Below are positions 1 to 7,678 of a stretch of 64,000 nucleotides of DNA, one piece after another (the stretch's first letter is position 1; every line of letters begins with the position of its first letter). The translations under genes and the position numbers were made by a program. The notes under the pieces are model-generated. The model was given only the letters and a program-made list of their open reading frames with translations. It made no database searches and was not told the DNA's origin. The DNA comes from a virus. The stretch lies in the IMG/VR virus record IMGVR_UViG_3300010412_000005, positions 1 through 64,000 of that record. The stretch is one strand, 5' to 3'.

Positions 1-134
1 TCAGAGGCTTGCCAAGGTTTTACAAGCGCCAGGGAATGCGATACCCCAGTTGTGAACGGTTCAGCGATTGCCAAGATGATCAGACGGCAGGCAAAGCCCA
101 CTGCAGCAACCAATCGCAGTGTGAGAGTAACCAT
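1..134 (-). CDS. Small hydrophobic protein, cut by window edge
   Basis: An open frame starts with ATG at 134 and runs off the left end of the window without a stop, giving 44 visible residues. The N-terminus reads as a membrane segment: residues 1-26 are rich in L, V, A, I and F. No strong ribosome-binding site is seen. It lies 28 bases downstream of the next minus-strand gene and on the same strand, so it may be the next gene of that run. Function is unknown. With only 44 residues visible it may also be a chance frame. Confidence 0.35.
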   Translation of the reverse strand, partial: MVTLTLRLVAAVGFACRLIILAIAEPFTTGVSHSLALVKPWQAS

Positions 135-162
135 CTGCACCCACGTCGCCTAGCCCAAATCC

Positions 163-318
163 TCAGCTTTTCTTTTTAGGCCAACAGACGGTGCGCCCAC
201 CTTGGGGACCTTTCTTACGAGTGACAGCGCACGTAAGTGTTTTACCGTCTTTCTTGACCGTGCGGTAGCGAATCGCCCCGCCTTGTCGAGCCATCTTTCG
301 TTCAGCACTTTTCGGCAT
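163..318 (-). CDS. Very basic 51-aa protein
   Basis: This short gene encodes 51 residues, starts MPKSAERKMARQGG and ends WPKKKS. About a third of the residues are K or R, and there are two cysteines. It begins 3 bases after the stop of the upstream minus-strand gene at 322, which supports it being real despite its size. The strong positive charge suggests nucleic-acid binding or a role inside the capsid, but no family is recognised. The alternative frame covering 150-443 on the same strand overlaps two better candidates and was rejected. Confidence 0.6.
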   Translation of the reverse strand: MPKSAERKMARQGGAIRYRTVKKDGKTLTCAVTRKKGPQGGRTVCWPKKKS

Positions 319-321
319 AGG

Positions 322-636
322 TTACATGCATGGGATGCCGTCCATCGGCGGTTCAGGTTTGACCCTGACTTCAAGTCCCTTTTCGCCGTAGACGTGTTTG
401 CGGTTGTCGACGACTCCAAGCTTGATCTTCTGTTCGTGCGCACGGACAGCGTCCGCGTGACCGCCGCGAGGCTTCACGTCACCGCCAAGACAGGCAACGA
501 ACTGATCATGAGCATCGCCGTATTCACCTTCGGCGTGCATGTCTTCAACGGAACCACTCGGATCGCAGCAGCAATCTCGCTGAACAGCGTGGCGTGGCTC
601 AAGGTAGGCTTTTTCTTTCGGGTTGAGATCTTCCAT
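322..636 (-). CDS. Hypothetical 104-aa protein
   Basis: I do not recognise this protein. The start at 636 is preceded by AGGA about seven bases upstream; a GTG at 666, overlapping the stop of the nucleotidyltransferase, would add ten residues. The sequence is mixed charged, with a CCC triplet near residue 23 and several histidines, and has no signal or membrane segment. It sits between the nucleotidyltransferase and the 51-aa basic gene in one tight minus-strand run, so co-transcription is likely. The cysteine and histidine content could mean metal binding, but no CxxC pattern is complete. Confidence 0.55.
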   Translation of the reverse strand: MEDLNPKEKAYLEPRHAVQRDCCCDPSGSVEDMHAEGEYGDAHDQFVACLGGDVKPRGGHADAVRAHEQKIKLGVVDNRKHVYGEKGLEVRVKPEPPMDGIPCM

Positions 637-662
637 AGCTTTGTCCTGTTTCCAAAAGGATC

Positions 663-1160
663 TCACATCCTCTTAATCGTGTCGATCAGGTTGCTTGTCG
701 ATTGTCCAGCAACATGGTCGATGAGTTGAACCTTGGTTCCAGCAGCCTTTGCAGCCGCAAGCTCGTCCTTGTCCAGCGTGCTCATCTTGTAGTCTGCCCC
801 TTTGAACCAATACTCTGGCTGTAGAACCTGGAGAACCTCAGTCACACGCATGTTTGGCCAGATGAAAGCAAACCCAACCGACATGTGCGATGCTACAATG
901 GATCTCCTAAACTCTTCATGCACAACAGGTGTGCGATGTTTCAGCATTCGAAATGACTGGTCTCCGTTGACTGCGACAATGAGCACCATCCTCCAGGGTA
1001 AAGCCCGTTTGCAGCCTTTCAGGAACTCTGAATGCCCATAATGGAACAGTTCAAAGCACCCATTGGTGAGTCCAATACCAGTTCCTTGCCTCCTTAAACC
1101 GCTCACAAACGCCTTGGCTCGATCAAAATCGAACTTTGTCAGCTCAAAATCGTCATGCAT
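663..1160 (-). CDS. Nucleotidyltransferase of RfaE/HldE C-terminal type
   Basis: The protein carries the cytidylyltransferase-fold signature GLTNGCFELFHYGH, including the HxGH nucleotide-binding motif, followed by the block LKHRTPVV and then YWFKGADYK. This order matches the nucleotidyltransferase domain of HldE/RfaE, which activates a sugar phosphate, classically making ADP-heptose from heptose-1-phosphate. It is a stand-alone domain with no kinase half. The start at 1160 is preceded by GGAGG at long spacing; an ATG at 1199 adds 13 residues but has no visible ribosome-binding site. The plus-strand operon begins only about 60 bases away, so the promoters must overlap genes. Its natural partners, GT9 glycosyltransferases, lie 37 kb away at 38698-44726. 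The exact sugar and nucleotide are inferred. Confidence 0.85.
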   Translation of the reverse strand: MHDDFELTKFDFDRAKAFVSGLRRQGTGIGLTNGCFELFHYGHSEFLKGCKRALPWRMVLIVAVNGDQSFRMLKHRTPVVHEEFRRSIVASHMSVGFAFIWPNMRVTEVLQVLQPEYWFKGADYKMSTLDKDELAAAKAAGTKVQLIDHVAGQSTSNLIDTIKRM

Positions 1161-1223
1161 GAACGCGTTATCCCTCCGATATTTTGCGTTGTCAATCATG
1201 GTCTATGCGTCAAGAGTGAATCC

Positions 1224-2354
1224 GTGACACCCGAAACGAAATACGTTCAGGTGAGTGACAAGACTCTATGGCTGCTGCAGTCGCGTAGCATGGTGTTGCC
1301 TGTCTATGTCATGAAAGTTTCCATCGACGGAAACGGAGACGAGTTCTTCTGGTTCATCTGGCCTGCAATGGAGTTCAGGGAGTTTGCATACAGGTGGTTC
1401 ATTGAGGCTATGAAGGCTATCTGTGATGTGCAGGTAGGTAAATACTGGAGATGCCCTGACCCGACCAAGATCTCGGACATGCTCGAAAAAGCAGAGGGTG
1501 TCACTCCTGAGTTCTATTATCGCGATAACCAAAGTGAGGACGACAAAGCCCCAACAAGGGTCACTATCTCTGGTGAAACCGTCGAAATCACACCTGGAAT
1601 CCAGGAGGAATTCATTGATGCGCTGGTCGAGAGGACAGCTCTGACGTCTAAACCGACGATGAAGGTGATCCTCAACGCACTTAACCAAGTGATTCTCGAA
1701 TGGTTGATCGTCAAACGAAAGCCAGTGAACATAGGATTTGCGACAATCGTCCCATTGCCATACCGAGAGAACTGGAAGGCTGCTTTGCTGCGGTTTTTCC
1801 CAAAGGCAGCCAACATATTCAGTCGTAAGGAGGGAGAGATTGAGTCATACGCAGAGGAAGTTGGGTTGATGTCTGCGTTTCTGTCCAAAGAACTTCTGTC
1901 AATCGACAAAGAGCGGAATACATGCGAGTGGAAGCTTGAGATCCACCCGAACAAACTGTTCACTGAGACGTCAAAACAGGCAGAAAACACGAAGATTGGG
2001 CAGTTAAGCGGTGCGAAATACAGCGACAGCATTGCCTATGAAATCGCCAAATCCAGAAAAGTCATCCTCACTCTTTTCCGCTACTACGTGGAAAGGTCGA
2101 TGCGGCCTTTTGCCTCTTTTTCTAAAGTGGCTAATCGTGACGGTAAGGTCTTACTACCATGCACATGGGGTGGTCAGAGCAACCAAAAACGCTTGGAGAG
2201 CGCCCATTCTGATCTTGTCCTCACTGGCACCGTGGACTGGAAAAAACCAAGCATCAAATCGCTTGTTGCGGAAACGGTTAGAGACATGCCAGACGTGTCC
2301 GATGCTCGACAGCAATCTGCTGAGCTGCGGATCGCCAGGGAGGATGATCGGTAA
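1224..2354 (+). CDS. Hypothetical 376-aa protein, first gene of left plus-strand block
   Basis: I do not recognise a family. The GTG at 1224 is preferred because AAGAG lies seven bases upstream. An ATG at 1155 would run into the start of the divergent nucleotidyltransferase. The protein looks soluble, with aromatic-rich stretches near the N-terminus (FFWFIWPAMEF) and a helical middle section. The C-terminus is charged and overlaps a short W/C-rich frame. Being first in a block of virion-type genes, it may be structural, packaging-related or an assembly factor. There is no catalytic motif I can name. Confidence 0.7.
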   Translation: MTPETKYVQVSDKTLWLLQSRSMVLPVYVMKVSIDGNGDEFFWFIWPAMEFREFAYRWFIEAMKAICDVQVGKYWRCPDPTKISDMLEKAEGVTPEFYYRDNQSEDDKAPTRVTISGETVEITPGIQEEFIDALVERTALTSKPTMKVILNALNQVILEWLIVKRKPVNIGFATIVPLPYRENWKAALLRFFPKAANIFSRKEGEIESYAEEVGLMSAFLSKELLSIDKERNTCEWKLEIHPNKLFTETSKQAENTKIGQLSGAKYSDSIAYEIAKSRKVILTLFRYYVERSMRPFASFSKVANRDGKVLLPCTWGGQSNQKRLESAHSDLVLTGTVDWKKPSIKSLVAETVRDMPDVSDARQQSAELRIAREDDR

Positions 2355-2517
2355 CACTGGAGATACTTTTGGTTGTTGGTGTTTCATGCCATTCGCGGCA
2401 CGCTACAAGTGGAAGAACTGCTGGTTGTGGGAAGAAAACATCACACTGTATAACGCATGGAAGGAAGAACTTAATGGAGACAGCGAAGAGTTTCTCGGAG
2501 CCGCCGAAAGACGATGA
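2344..2517 (+). CDS. Possible 57-aa tryptophan/cysteine-rich protein
   Basis: A short frame starts at ATG 2344 directly behind AGGGAGG and ends at 2517, overlapping the previous gene by 11 bases and the next by 44. It fills a stretch of 119 bases that would otherwise be non-coding. The product is rich in W, C and aromatic residues (GCWCFMPFAARYKWKNCWLW). The good Shine-Dalgarno and gap filling favour a gene. The long overlap with the next gene, whose start is well supported, argues for caution. Confidence 0.4.
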   Translation: MIGNTGDTFGCWCFMPFAARYKWKNCWLWEENITLYNAWKEELNGDSEEFLGAAERR

Positions 2518-3010
2518 CATCCTCAGCCCACCGAGCGAGCCGCCAAAGATGGAGGAGATAAACCTCCCTGTCCTAGCCGGTCAGGCACCAGCAAAACTCA
2601 CAAAGGACGAAGCGCTTGTAGCCGCTCAGGAATGCGGCCTTGGTCAGCTTGAGGTTGGGAAATGGGGAAACTATGCGGTTGTAGGGCAGTATTTACAGGA
2701 GCTTGGTGCAATCAAAGTTGCCGCTGGGAAGTTCGCATTCAACAACAAGCAGCGATATGACGTGATGCGAATATGTCGCCGCGCAATGAGGATGACGAAG
2801 GACCCTGAGATGATCGCCAAACTGGCTGAGCAGATCAATAAACTCCTGGATTCCAGCGATTCAACGCTCAAGGAGCTTCTCAAATTCGTGCACACAGGCA
2901 AGATCCAAGAGCCTCAAGATCAACCAAGATTGCAGCTGCCGCCAAGAGGAACTCCAATAGTCGCAGTCCAAGTCAACAACAAGGTAGGCGGAAGAGATGA
3001 CGAAGAGTAG
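2474..3010 (+). CDS. Hypothetical 178-aa protein, possible small-terminase-like
   Basis: The start at 2474 has AAGGAAG eight bases upstream, so longer versions beginning at 2369 are unlikely. An acidic proline-rich N-terminal tail of about 30 residues precedes a helical core and a helix-rich section (residues 100-140). A flexible QP-rich tail follows. The size and helical DNA-binding-like core would suit a small terminase subunit or another packaging factor. No family was recognised, and the large terminase is 5.6 kb away on the other strand, so this role is only a guess. Confidence 0.65.
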   Translation: METAKSFSEPPKDDDILSPPSEPPKMEEINLPVLAGQAPAKLTKDEALVAAQECGLGQLEVGKWGNYAVVGQYLQELGAIKVAAGKFAFNNKQRYDVMRICRRAMRMTKDPEMIAKLAEQINKLLDSSDSTLKELLKFVHTGKIQEPQDQPRLQLPPRGTPIVAVQVNNKVGGRDDEE

Positions 3011-3019
3011 ACTTCGTGT

Positions 3020-3316
3020 ATGAGTTTTTACACGCCTAACGTCACACACCCGCAGATCACCCGCCGCTGGTCTGGCCAAGCGACGGCAGGTGCTGCAGCT
3101 GCTCCGCTTTCAACGTCCAAGAAATACTGCGCCAATGGAGTATGGGTGAAGAATGAGGACTCCACTGAGAACGTCATTGTCTTGGCACCAAGCGAAACAG
3201 CTGGGTTTCTGTTGTCAGCCAACACATCCAGATTTTTCCCAGACGACGACGTCAGTAAGATCTTCATCCAAAGAGCAGGATCAGCAGATGTCACTGTAAG
3301 CTACTGGGGTGGATAG
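3020..3316 (+). CDS. Small beta-rich virion-type protein (98 aa)
   Basis: The protein is 98 residues long and looks like a single beta-sandwich. A flexible A/G-rich N-terminus is followed by alternating beta strands (VWVKNEDSTENVIVL) and the ending VTVSYWGG. Small proteins of this kind are often capsid decoration proteins or fibre-attachment domains. It is the first of six consecutive genes that look like surface structural proteins, with spacing of two to nine bases. Function is inferred from shape and context only. Confidence 0.65.
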   Translation: MSFYTPNVTHPQITRRWSGQATAGAAAAPLSTSKKYCANGVWVKNEDSTENVIVLAPSETAGFLLSANTSRFFPDDDVSKIFIQRAGSADVTVSYWGG

Positions 3317-3318
3317 TT

Positions 3319-3825
3319 ATGAGCAGATTACGGCACAGACGCAGATGGGTGCCGCTGTTGGTTGCTGAAGATGCCTCAGCTGGCGACCCTGGTGATAACG
3401 ACAACGATCCTGGGGTGACTCCTGAGCCGCCTTACGAGCCGCCTCCAGTTCTTGGTCCTCCAGATGATCCAGGTGTGTTGGGTCCAGGTGTCATTGATGA
3501 GTGGGAGCAGTATGCTGACGAAGATCCAATCAATGGGAAGCGACTTGGCTGGTCCTTGGACGATCCGACAATGCAGTGGCTCACTGCATGGGGAGCAAGG
3601 ACAATCAGGCCAGATGTGCTTGGATTTGATGACTTCGAGTCCTACACAGCAGATGTCAATGTGAATGGCCTTTCTGGTGGAGAAGCTTGGGGTGGAGCTT
3701 TCATCGCGAGAAGAGTTCGAGTTCCGCGATCAAACGGATGGACAGATTTCTCAGATGCAACCACAAGCTCTGACATCAATGGTCAGACCAGCGGAGACTG
3801 GAGTGGTGCTTTCATTGCGAGGTAA
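3319..3825 (+). CDS. Structural protein with repeated GxxWxGAFIAR motif (168 aa)
   Basis: Residues 1-12 are very basic and are followed by a proline/aspartate-rich linker (about residues 20-60). The C-terminal half carries a phage-structural motif: DDFESYTADVNVNGLSGG leads into EAWGGAFIAR, and a degenerate second copy reads GQTSGDWSGAFIAR at the very end. The FE-Y/NGL-GG-W-GA pattern is seen in phage and prophage fibre or decoration proteins. It is sandwiched between the small beta protein and three tandem paralogues and is likely translated with them. Confidence 0.65.
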   Translation: MSRLRHRRRWVPLLVAEDASAGDPGDNDNDPGVTPEPPYEPPPVLGPPDDPGVLGPGVIDEWEQYADEDPINGKRLGWSLDDPTMQWLTAWGARTIRPDVLGFDDFESYTADVNVNGLSGGEAWGGAFIARRVRVPRSNGWTDFSDATTSSDINGQTSGDWSGAFIAR

Positions 3826-3827
3826 CA

Positions 3828-4595
3828 ATGGCAAAAGGTGCTAAAATCAAACTACTGACTAAGGGTGTTGAGACTAGACTTCATGGTGCTATATCTGGTT
3901 CTCAAATCTTACGCAGCATCGGAAGCTCATGGAATGAGATCAGAATAGGAATCTGCGGAAGTCTTGTTGGAGATATAGGAATTGCTCCTCCATACGGCAC
4001 AAGGATATGGCTTGGTGTGTGTTCTGGTAACACGAACGCCATTGGAGATACGACTGTAGGACATGCAGTCGGATGGGGTGCCATAGATCCTGCGTTAACA
4101 CCTACACGGTGGGCAACAAATAGGTGGTCAAGAGCAAATTCAGCAGGTGCATCAACTGGATGTTACTACGTCTATACGTCTGGTATATTCGCTTACGGAG
4201 CGAAGTTCATTGGGAGCAATTTATCGCCAGTTGCTGTCACTGGAACTCTTGGTGGAATCTACCTTTTCGGTGATATCAACGATTCGTCATTCGCAAACTA
4301 CATCAGATGCTGCTTGTGGGTTAACATCCAAAAGGGCTCTCCGAACTTTACGTTTACTGAATATGGATATCCACAAATATCAGCTGGGCCGTCAGCTCTA
4401 GTAACAAGAGACCAATTTATTGTTCAGATGACAGCCGCTGCTCCAAGCTTCACAGGGCATACACGTATAGCGACAACACGGACTCTCGCTGTTGATGAAG
4501 GAGCAGATGGAACACTTGATCATGTAAATATCATGTGGTCATGCGAAAAGCCTGCCCTTTACATTGATGCTCTTGTAGTTGCTCAAATCTCATAG
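3828..4595 (+). CDS. Tandem paralogue 1, probable virion surface protein (255 aa)
   Basis: This is the first of three neighbouring genes encoding related proteins. Shared blocks are an N-terminal W..IRIGI segment, a central block (IWLGVCSGNTNAIGDTT followed by HAVGWG), and a C-terminal block (TLAVDEGADGTLDHVNI followed by YIDALVVAQI). The composition is glycine, aromatic and beta rich, with no signal peptide and no membrane helix. It starts two bases after the preceding stop. The duplication pattern, size and position suggest a head fibre, receptor-binding or decoration role. No domain family could be named. Confidence 0.7.
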   Translation: MAKGAKIKLLTKGVETRLHGAISGSQILRSIGSSWNEIRIGICGSLVGDIGIAPPYGTRIWLGVCSGNTNAIGDTTVGHAVGWGAIDPALTPTRWATNRWSRANSAGASTGCYYVYTSGIFAYGAKFIGSNLSPVAVTGTLGGIYLFGDINDSSFANYIRCCLWVNIQKGSPNFTFTEYGYPQISAGPSALVTRDQFIVQMTAAAPSFTGHTRIATTRTLAVDEGADGTLDHVNIMWSCEKPALYIDALVVAQIS

Positions 4596-4598
4596 GTC

Positions 4599-5384
4599 AT
4601 GGATTACCAAGAAGGCAAAATAAGAAGCGTCACAGTTGGTGCTGTGACCAGAAAGCACGCCCACGTTCGCAACTTCCAGCTGATCAGGAAGCTGTCAACC
4701 GACGATTGGAACATCATCAGAATCGGTGTTGCATTCCACATGCAGAACGACACTGAGAGATACCCTCTCATGGGACTTCGATTTTTTCTTGGCCTGTGCT
4801 CTGGAAACACCAACTGCATGGGCGATGCGACTGTAACCCATGCCGTCGGAGCAGGCACGCTGGCGCAGTCTCATGGAGGATACGAAGATTTCAGGATGCA
4901 GAGGATCGTTGGGACCGCAAACACGTTCGACCTGTATATGAACGGAGAGTCAACCGGCGCGATGGTGTTCAAGGGCGATCCATACAATGCGGCAGTTCTG
5001 GCTTCTGGAACTCTGACCGCAACAATCGGTCTTGTTGGAACCCAGGATGGTCGAACTGGGACTCCATATGCCAACTACTTCAGGTGTTTCTTCGTCATTG
5101 AAATGGAAAGAGGATCTCCAAACTGGAACATCAGGGCAGGGTCTTATGCTCTAAACACGTCTCCAGCTCAGTATGCTGTGAACACTGCTGACGTGTTCAA
5201 AGAGCAGATGCTTGCACCAGACACAGGGGCAATATGGGCAGCTCACGCTCCAACAAGCTGGACTACCAGGACGCTTGCTGTAGATGAGGCTGGAGACGGA
5301 ACGCTCGATCACTTGAACTTGGTCTACGATGCTGAATTTCCGTCGATGTATGTTGACCAACTAATGGCAGTAAGGATGGCGTGA
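4599..5384 (+). CDS. Tandem paralogue 2, probable virion surface protein (261 aa)
   Basis: The second copy keeps the family blocks: FFLGLCSGNTNCMGDAT followed by THAVGAG in the middle, and RTLAVDEAGDGTLDHLNL with YVDQLMAVRM at the C-terminus. The regions between blocks differ strongly from copies 1 and 3, as expected if they diversify to bind different targets. It starts three bases after the stop of copy 1. A beta-rich structural protein is inferred. The copies are clearly diverged at the DNA level, so the duplication is not recent. Confidence 0.7.
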   Translation: MDYQEGKIRSVTVGAVTRKHAHVRNFQLIRKLSTDDWNIIRIGVAFHMQNDTERYPLMGLRFFLGLCSGNTNCMGDATVTHAVGAGTLAQSHGGYEDFRMQRIVGTANTFDLYMNGESTGAMVFKGDPYNAAVLASGTLTATIGLVGTQDGRTGTPYANYFRCFFVIEMERGSPNWNIRAGSYALNTSPAQYAVNTADVFKEQMLAPDTGAIWAAHAPTSWTTRTLAVDEAGDGTLDHLNLVYDAEFPSMYVDQLMAVRMA

Positions 5385-5385
5385 T

Positions 5386-6129
5386 ATGTCAGCAAACGTA
5401 AATGATATAACGATCAACTCGATCACCGAAAGGTTGGTCGAGTTAAGCGCTGGTCAGATCTTCGTTCCGCTGAATACAAACACGTGGGACAGACTCAGGG
5501 TAGCTGCTCGTATTTCGATGTGGAATGATCCTGGTGCTGCAGCTTCAACAGGAAGGTTTTTCCTTGGATTGTCCAACGGAAATGCTGCTGGCATGGGTGA
5601 CGCAACTCCAGGACACTGCATAGGGTGGGGCAACTTTGACGTTACTGGCGCGTGGATGGCTATGTCTTCGCGAACTGTATCTGGGACGAGGGTCACATAC
5701 GCTACCTCTGCATTTGCATATCCATGTAAGTTTGTATCTGGAACACCGACTGTAGCCTCTAGCTTTCTTCATTATACAAGGCTCAACGGTAACCTTGCAG
5801 CTCCTACATCTTGGAATCAGTCTTTTGTGACTGTTGAATTCACAAGAGCATCTCCAAACTGGGGTATATCTGGTTGTTGGAACACGAGTGTTTGCGAAAA
5901 CGGAACATCGTATGATGCCAGAATCTTAGCTCAGAACAATATCAGGGGTGTTGCATCATCAAACACAGACTCATTCGCAACATGGGCTGACTACAACAAT
6001 GAGCCACAGGTTACCGTTGCCGTAGATGAAGGAACTGATGGTGTATTGAATCATCTACATCTTTACTGGAATCTATCGAGTCCATACATGAGAGTTCTAG
6101 ATCTCATGGCCTTCGAGATTGCGCCTTGA
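5386..6129 (+). CDS. Tandem paralogue 3, probable virion surface protein (247 aa)
   Basis: The third copy is the shortest. It retains FFLGLSNGNAAGMGDAT followed by GHCIGWG and the C-terminal block VTVAVDEGTDGVLNHLHL, ending in LDLMAFEIAP. The RTLAVDE of copies 1 and 2 is replaced by VTVAVDE. It starts one base after the stop of copy 2, so the three are almost certainly made from one message. The conserved acidic VDE..(A/T)DG segment may be a metal-binding or assembly turn, but this is speculation. Confidence 0.7.
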   Translation: MSANVNDITINSITERLVELSAGQIFVPLNTNTWDRLRVAARISMWNDPGAAASTGRFFLGLSNGNAAGMGDATPGHCIGWGNFDVTGAWMAMSSRTVSGTRVTYATSAFAYPCKFVSGTPTVASSFLHYTRLNGNLAAPTSWNQSFVTVEFTRASPNWGISGCWNTSVCENGTSYDARILAQNNIRGVASSNTDSFATWADYNNEPQVTVAVDEGTDGVLNHLHLYWNLSSPYMRVLDLMAFEIAP

Positions 6130-6136
6130 ACAAAAA

Positions 6137-6667
6137 ATGGCACCCGAACAACATAGCGTTGCCGCCTCAAATGACGACAAACGAGAGATCTTTGCCCAAC
6201 TTCATGAGCACTCCGTCGCAATCGCAAGCTTACAGAGCGGTGTTGAAGGGCTCGCAAGCAGCACGGAAAGCGGCTTCCGAAACATCCAAACTCAGATTGA
6301 GAATCTCACGAATTCGATCAGAGCGCAGCGACCACAATTCGGAGTCATCTCATCAATCCTCATTGCAGCTGCGGCACTCATTGTCTCCTTGGCAGGTTTC
6401 GCTCTCAAAAGCGCGGTGCTTCCTGTCCAGCATGATATCGTCTCGAACAAAGAGCTGAACCAAGTTGTCCATGATACTCAAGACTCAAGGATAAAGATTC
6501 TGGAAGATGCCTATCATGCGATGCTTCGTGAACATGGATCAATGGAGTCGAAGATTGCAGAGAATGCAAAGATCATTGATGAGTTTAACAGGCTGATGCT
6601 TCAGAACTATGTCAGCGGCAGCGTTGGAGCTGCAGCAAGCAAACACCAACACACAACAACTGAATGA
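6137..6667 (+). CDS. Membrane-anchored coiled-coil protein (176 aa)
   Basis: The ATG at 6137 is chosen over an upstream TTG at 6119 that lies inside the previous gene. The protein has a predicted coiled coil (about residues 15-60), then one clear membrane helix (ISSILIAAAALIVSLAGFAL, about residues 72-91). A second helical region of about 70 residues follows, with a short histidine-containing tail. It is followed at a 4-base overlap by two lipoproteins. This arrangement could be part of a lysis, spanin-like or superinfection-exclusion set, but none of the canonical sequence signatures is present. Confidence 0.65.
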   Translation: MAPEQHSVAASNDDKREIFAQLHEHSVAIASLQSGVEGLASSTESGFRNIQTQIENLTNSIRAQRPQFGVISSILIAAAALIVSLAGFALKSAVLPVQHDIVSNKELNQVVHDTQDSRIKILEDAYHAMLREHGSMESKIAENAKIIDEFNRLMLQNYVSGSVGAAASKHQHTTTE

Positions 6668-7137
6668 AGAAATACCTAACAATGATCGGGCTGGCGGCTA
6701 CGCTGGCGTTATTCACCGGCTGCACCACCACTGACCCGGTTACAGGGGAGCGAGTATTCGATCCTGTGAAGACGGATCTGCTCGTAAGCAGCTTGGAAGA
6801 TGGCTTGACCGAAGTGGTCTACTGGACCGCTAAGGCAGATGAGAACACGGCATCTGCGTATCGAATTGCGCATAGCGTTCTGAACACGCTTGTTGTCGAG
6901 GGAGAGACAGTGAACCGAGAGCTGATCAAACAGAGGCTGTCTACTGTGGCAATCGCTGGAATGTCACCTGAAGACTCGAAGGTGTTGATTACTCGGATTA
7001 CGGATATTGTTCTTGGCAAGTGGGACATCATCGCCAATTCGTATATGCGTGTTGGAATTGGCGAGTCACAGGCGGCTAGTATTGCGCTCAACACCTGTAG
7101 AAACGCCATCTTTCGTGGCTTGTTGATGCTCAACTGA
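6664..7137 (+). CDS. Predicted lipoprotein 1 (157 aa)
   Basis: The N-terminus is a textbook lipoprotein signal: MKKY, a hydrophobic stretch and the lipobox LFTGC, with the lipidated cysteine at residue 20. The rest is helical and soluble, so the mature protein should be anchored in a membrane facing the periplasm or surface. The start overlaps the stop of the coiled-coil gene (ATGA) and the stop overlaps the next lipoprotein gene. Phage lipoproteins are typically outer-membrane spanin subunits or superinfection-exclusion factors; which applies here cannot be told. Confidence 0.7.
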   Translation: MKKYLTMIGLAATLALFTGCTTTDPVTGERVFDPVKTDLLVSSLEDGLTEVVYWTAKADENTASAYRIAHSVLNTLVVEGETVNRELIKQRLSTVAIAGMSPEDSKVLITRITDIVLGKWDIIANSYMRVGIGESQAASIALNTCRNAIFRGLLMLN

Positions 7138-7640
7138 TGAAACTTTGGCTGACCATAGCAACAGCCAGCATTGTCCTTCTGGGTGTGAGCTGCACCCAGT
7201 TGGACAATGCATTGCTTGAGCAGCAGGTTAAGGAAGAGATCACCGTCCAAACAAATCTTGTAACCCAGCTTCTTCCCAATGGCCTGCTGTTCACCAATGT
7301 GTTCGTCATGGTGTCGACCAACTACTACACCAACTACGTGACGAACCCAAATGCAGAGGCTGTGGTGAAAGCTACAGACATGATTCCAGTCTACGGAGGG
7401 CTGATCTCTGCAATCGGAACAACCTTGCTTGGGTTGTATCGAGCTGTTAGAAACAAGAAAATTGCAGAAGCGACAGTTATTGCTGTTGATGCTGGACGAA
7501 GAGCTGTTCGTGCTTACGAAAATGGTGGAGCTAAAGTCGATGGGATTTTCAAAGATGCAATGGTGAGGGAGCAACAGGCTCTTGGAATGCAGCCAGACAT
7601 CACCGAAATAGTCAGAAGAAAAACCCAAAAAACGACATGA
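7137..7640 (+). CDS. Predicted lipoprotein 2 with TN-rich segment (167 aa)
   Basis: A second lipoprotein signal is visible: MKLW, a hydrophobic core and the lipobox LLGVSC, with cysteine at residue 19. After a short helical linker comes a threonine/asparagine/tyrosine-rich stretch (STNYYTNYVTNPN). A glycine-containing hydrophobic segment follows (about residues 80-102, VYGGLISAIGTTLLGLYRAV), then a basic helix. The second hydrophobic stretch could insert in a membrane. The gene begins at an ATGA overlap with lipoprotein 1 and shares its operon. Confidence 0.7.
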   Translation: MKLWLTIATASIVLLGVSCTQLDNALLEQQVKEEITVQTNLVTQLLPNGLLFTNVFVMVSTNYYTNYVTNPNAEAVVKATDMIPVYGGLISAIGTTLLGLYRAVRNKKIAEATVIAVDAGRRAVRAYENGGAKVDGIFKDAMVREQQALGMQPDITEIVRRKTQKTT

Positions 7641-7678
7641 CTGTAAGAGAATGGCTTAGAAGAATAAGGAGACGACCA

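Noticed and set aside
150-443. 97-residue frame on the minus strand
   Set aside because: It overlaps two better-supported small genes (163-318 and 322-636) in another frame and has no start signal.
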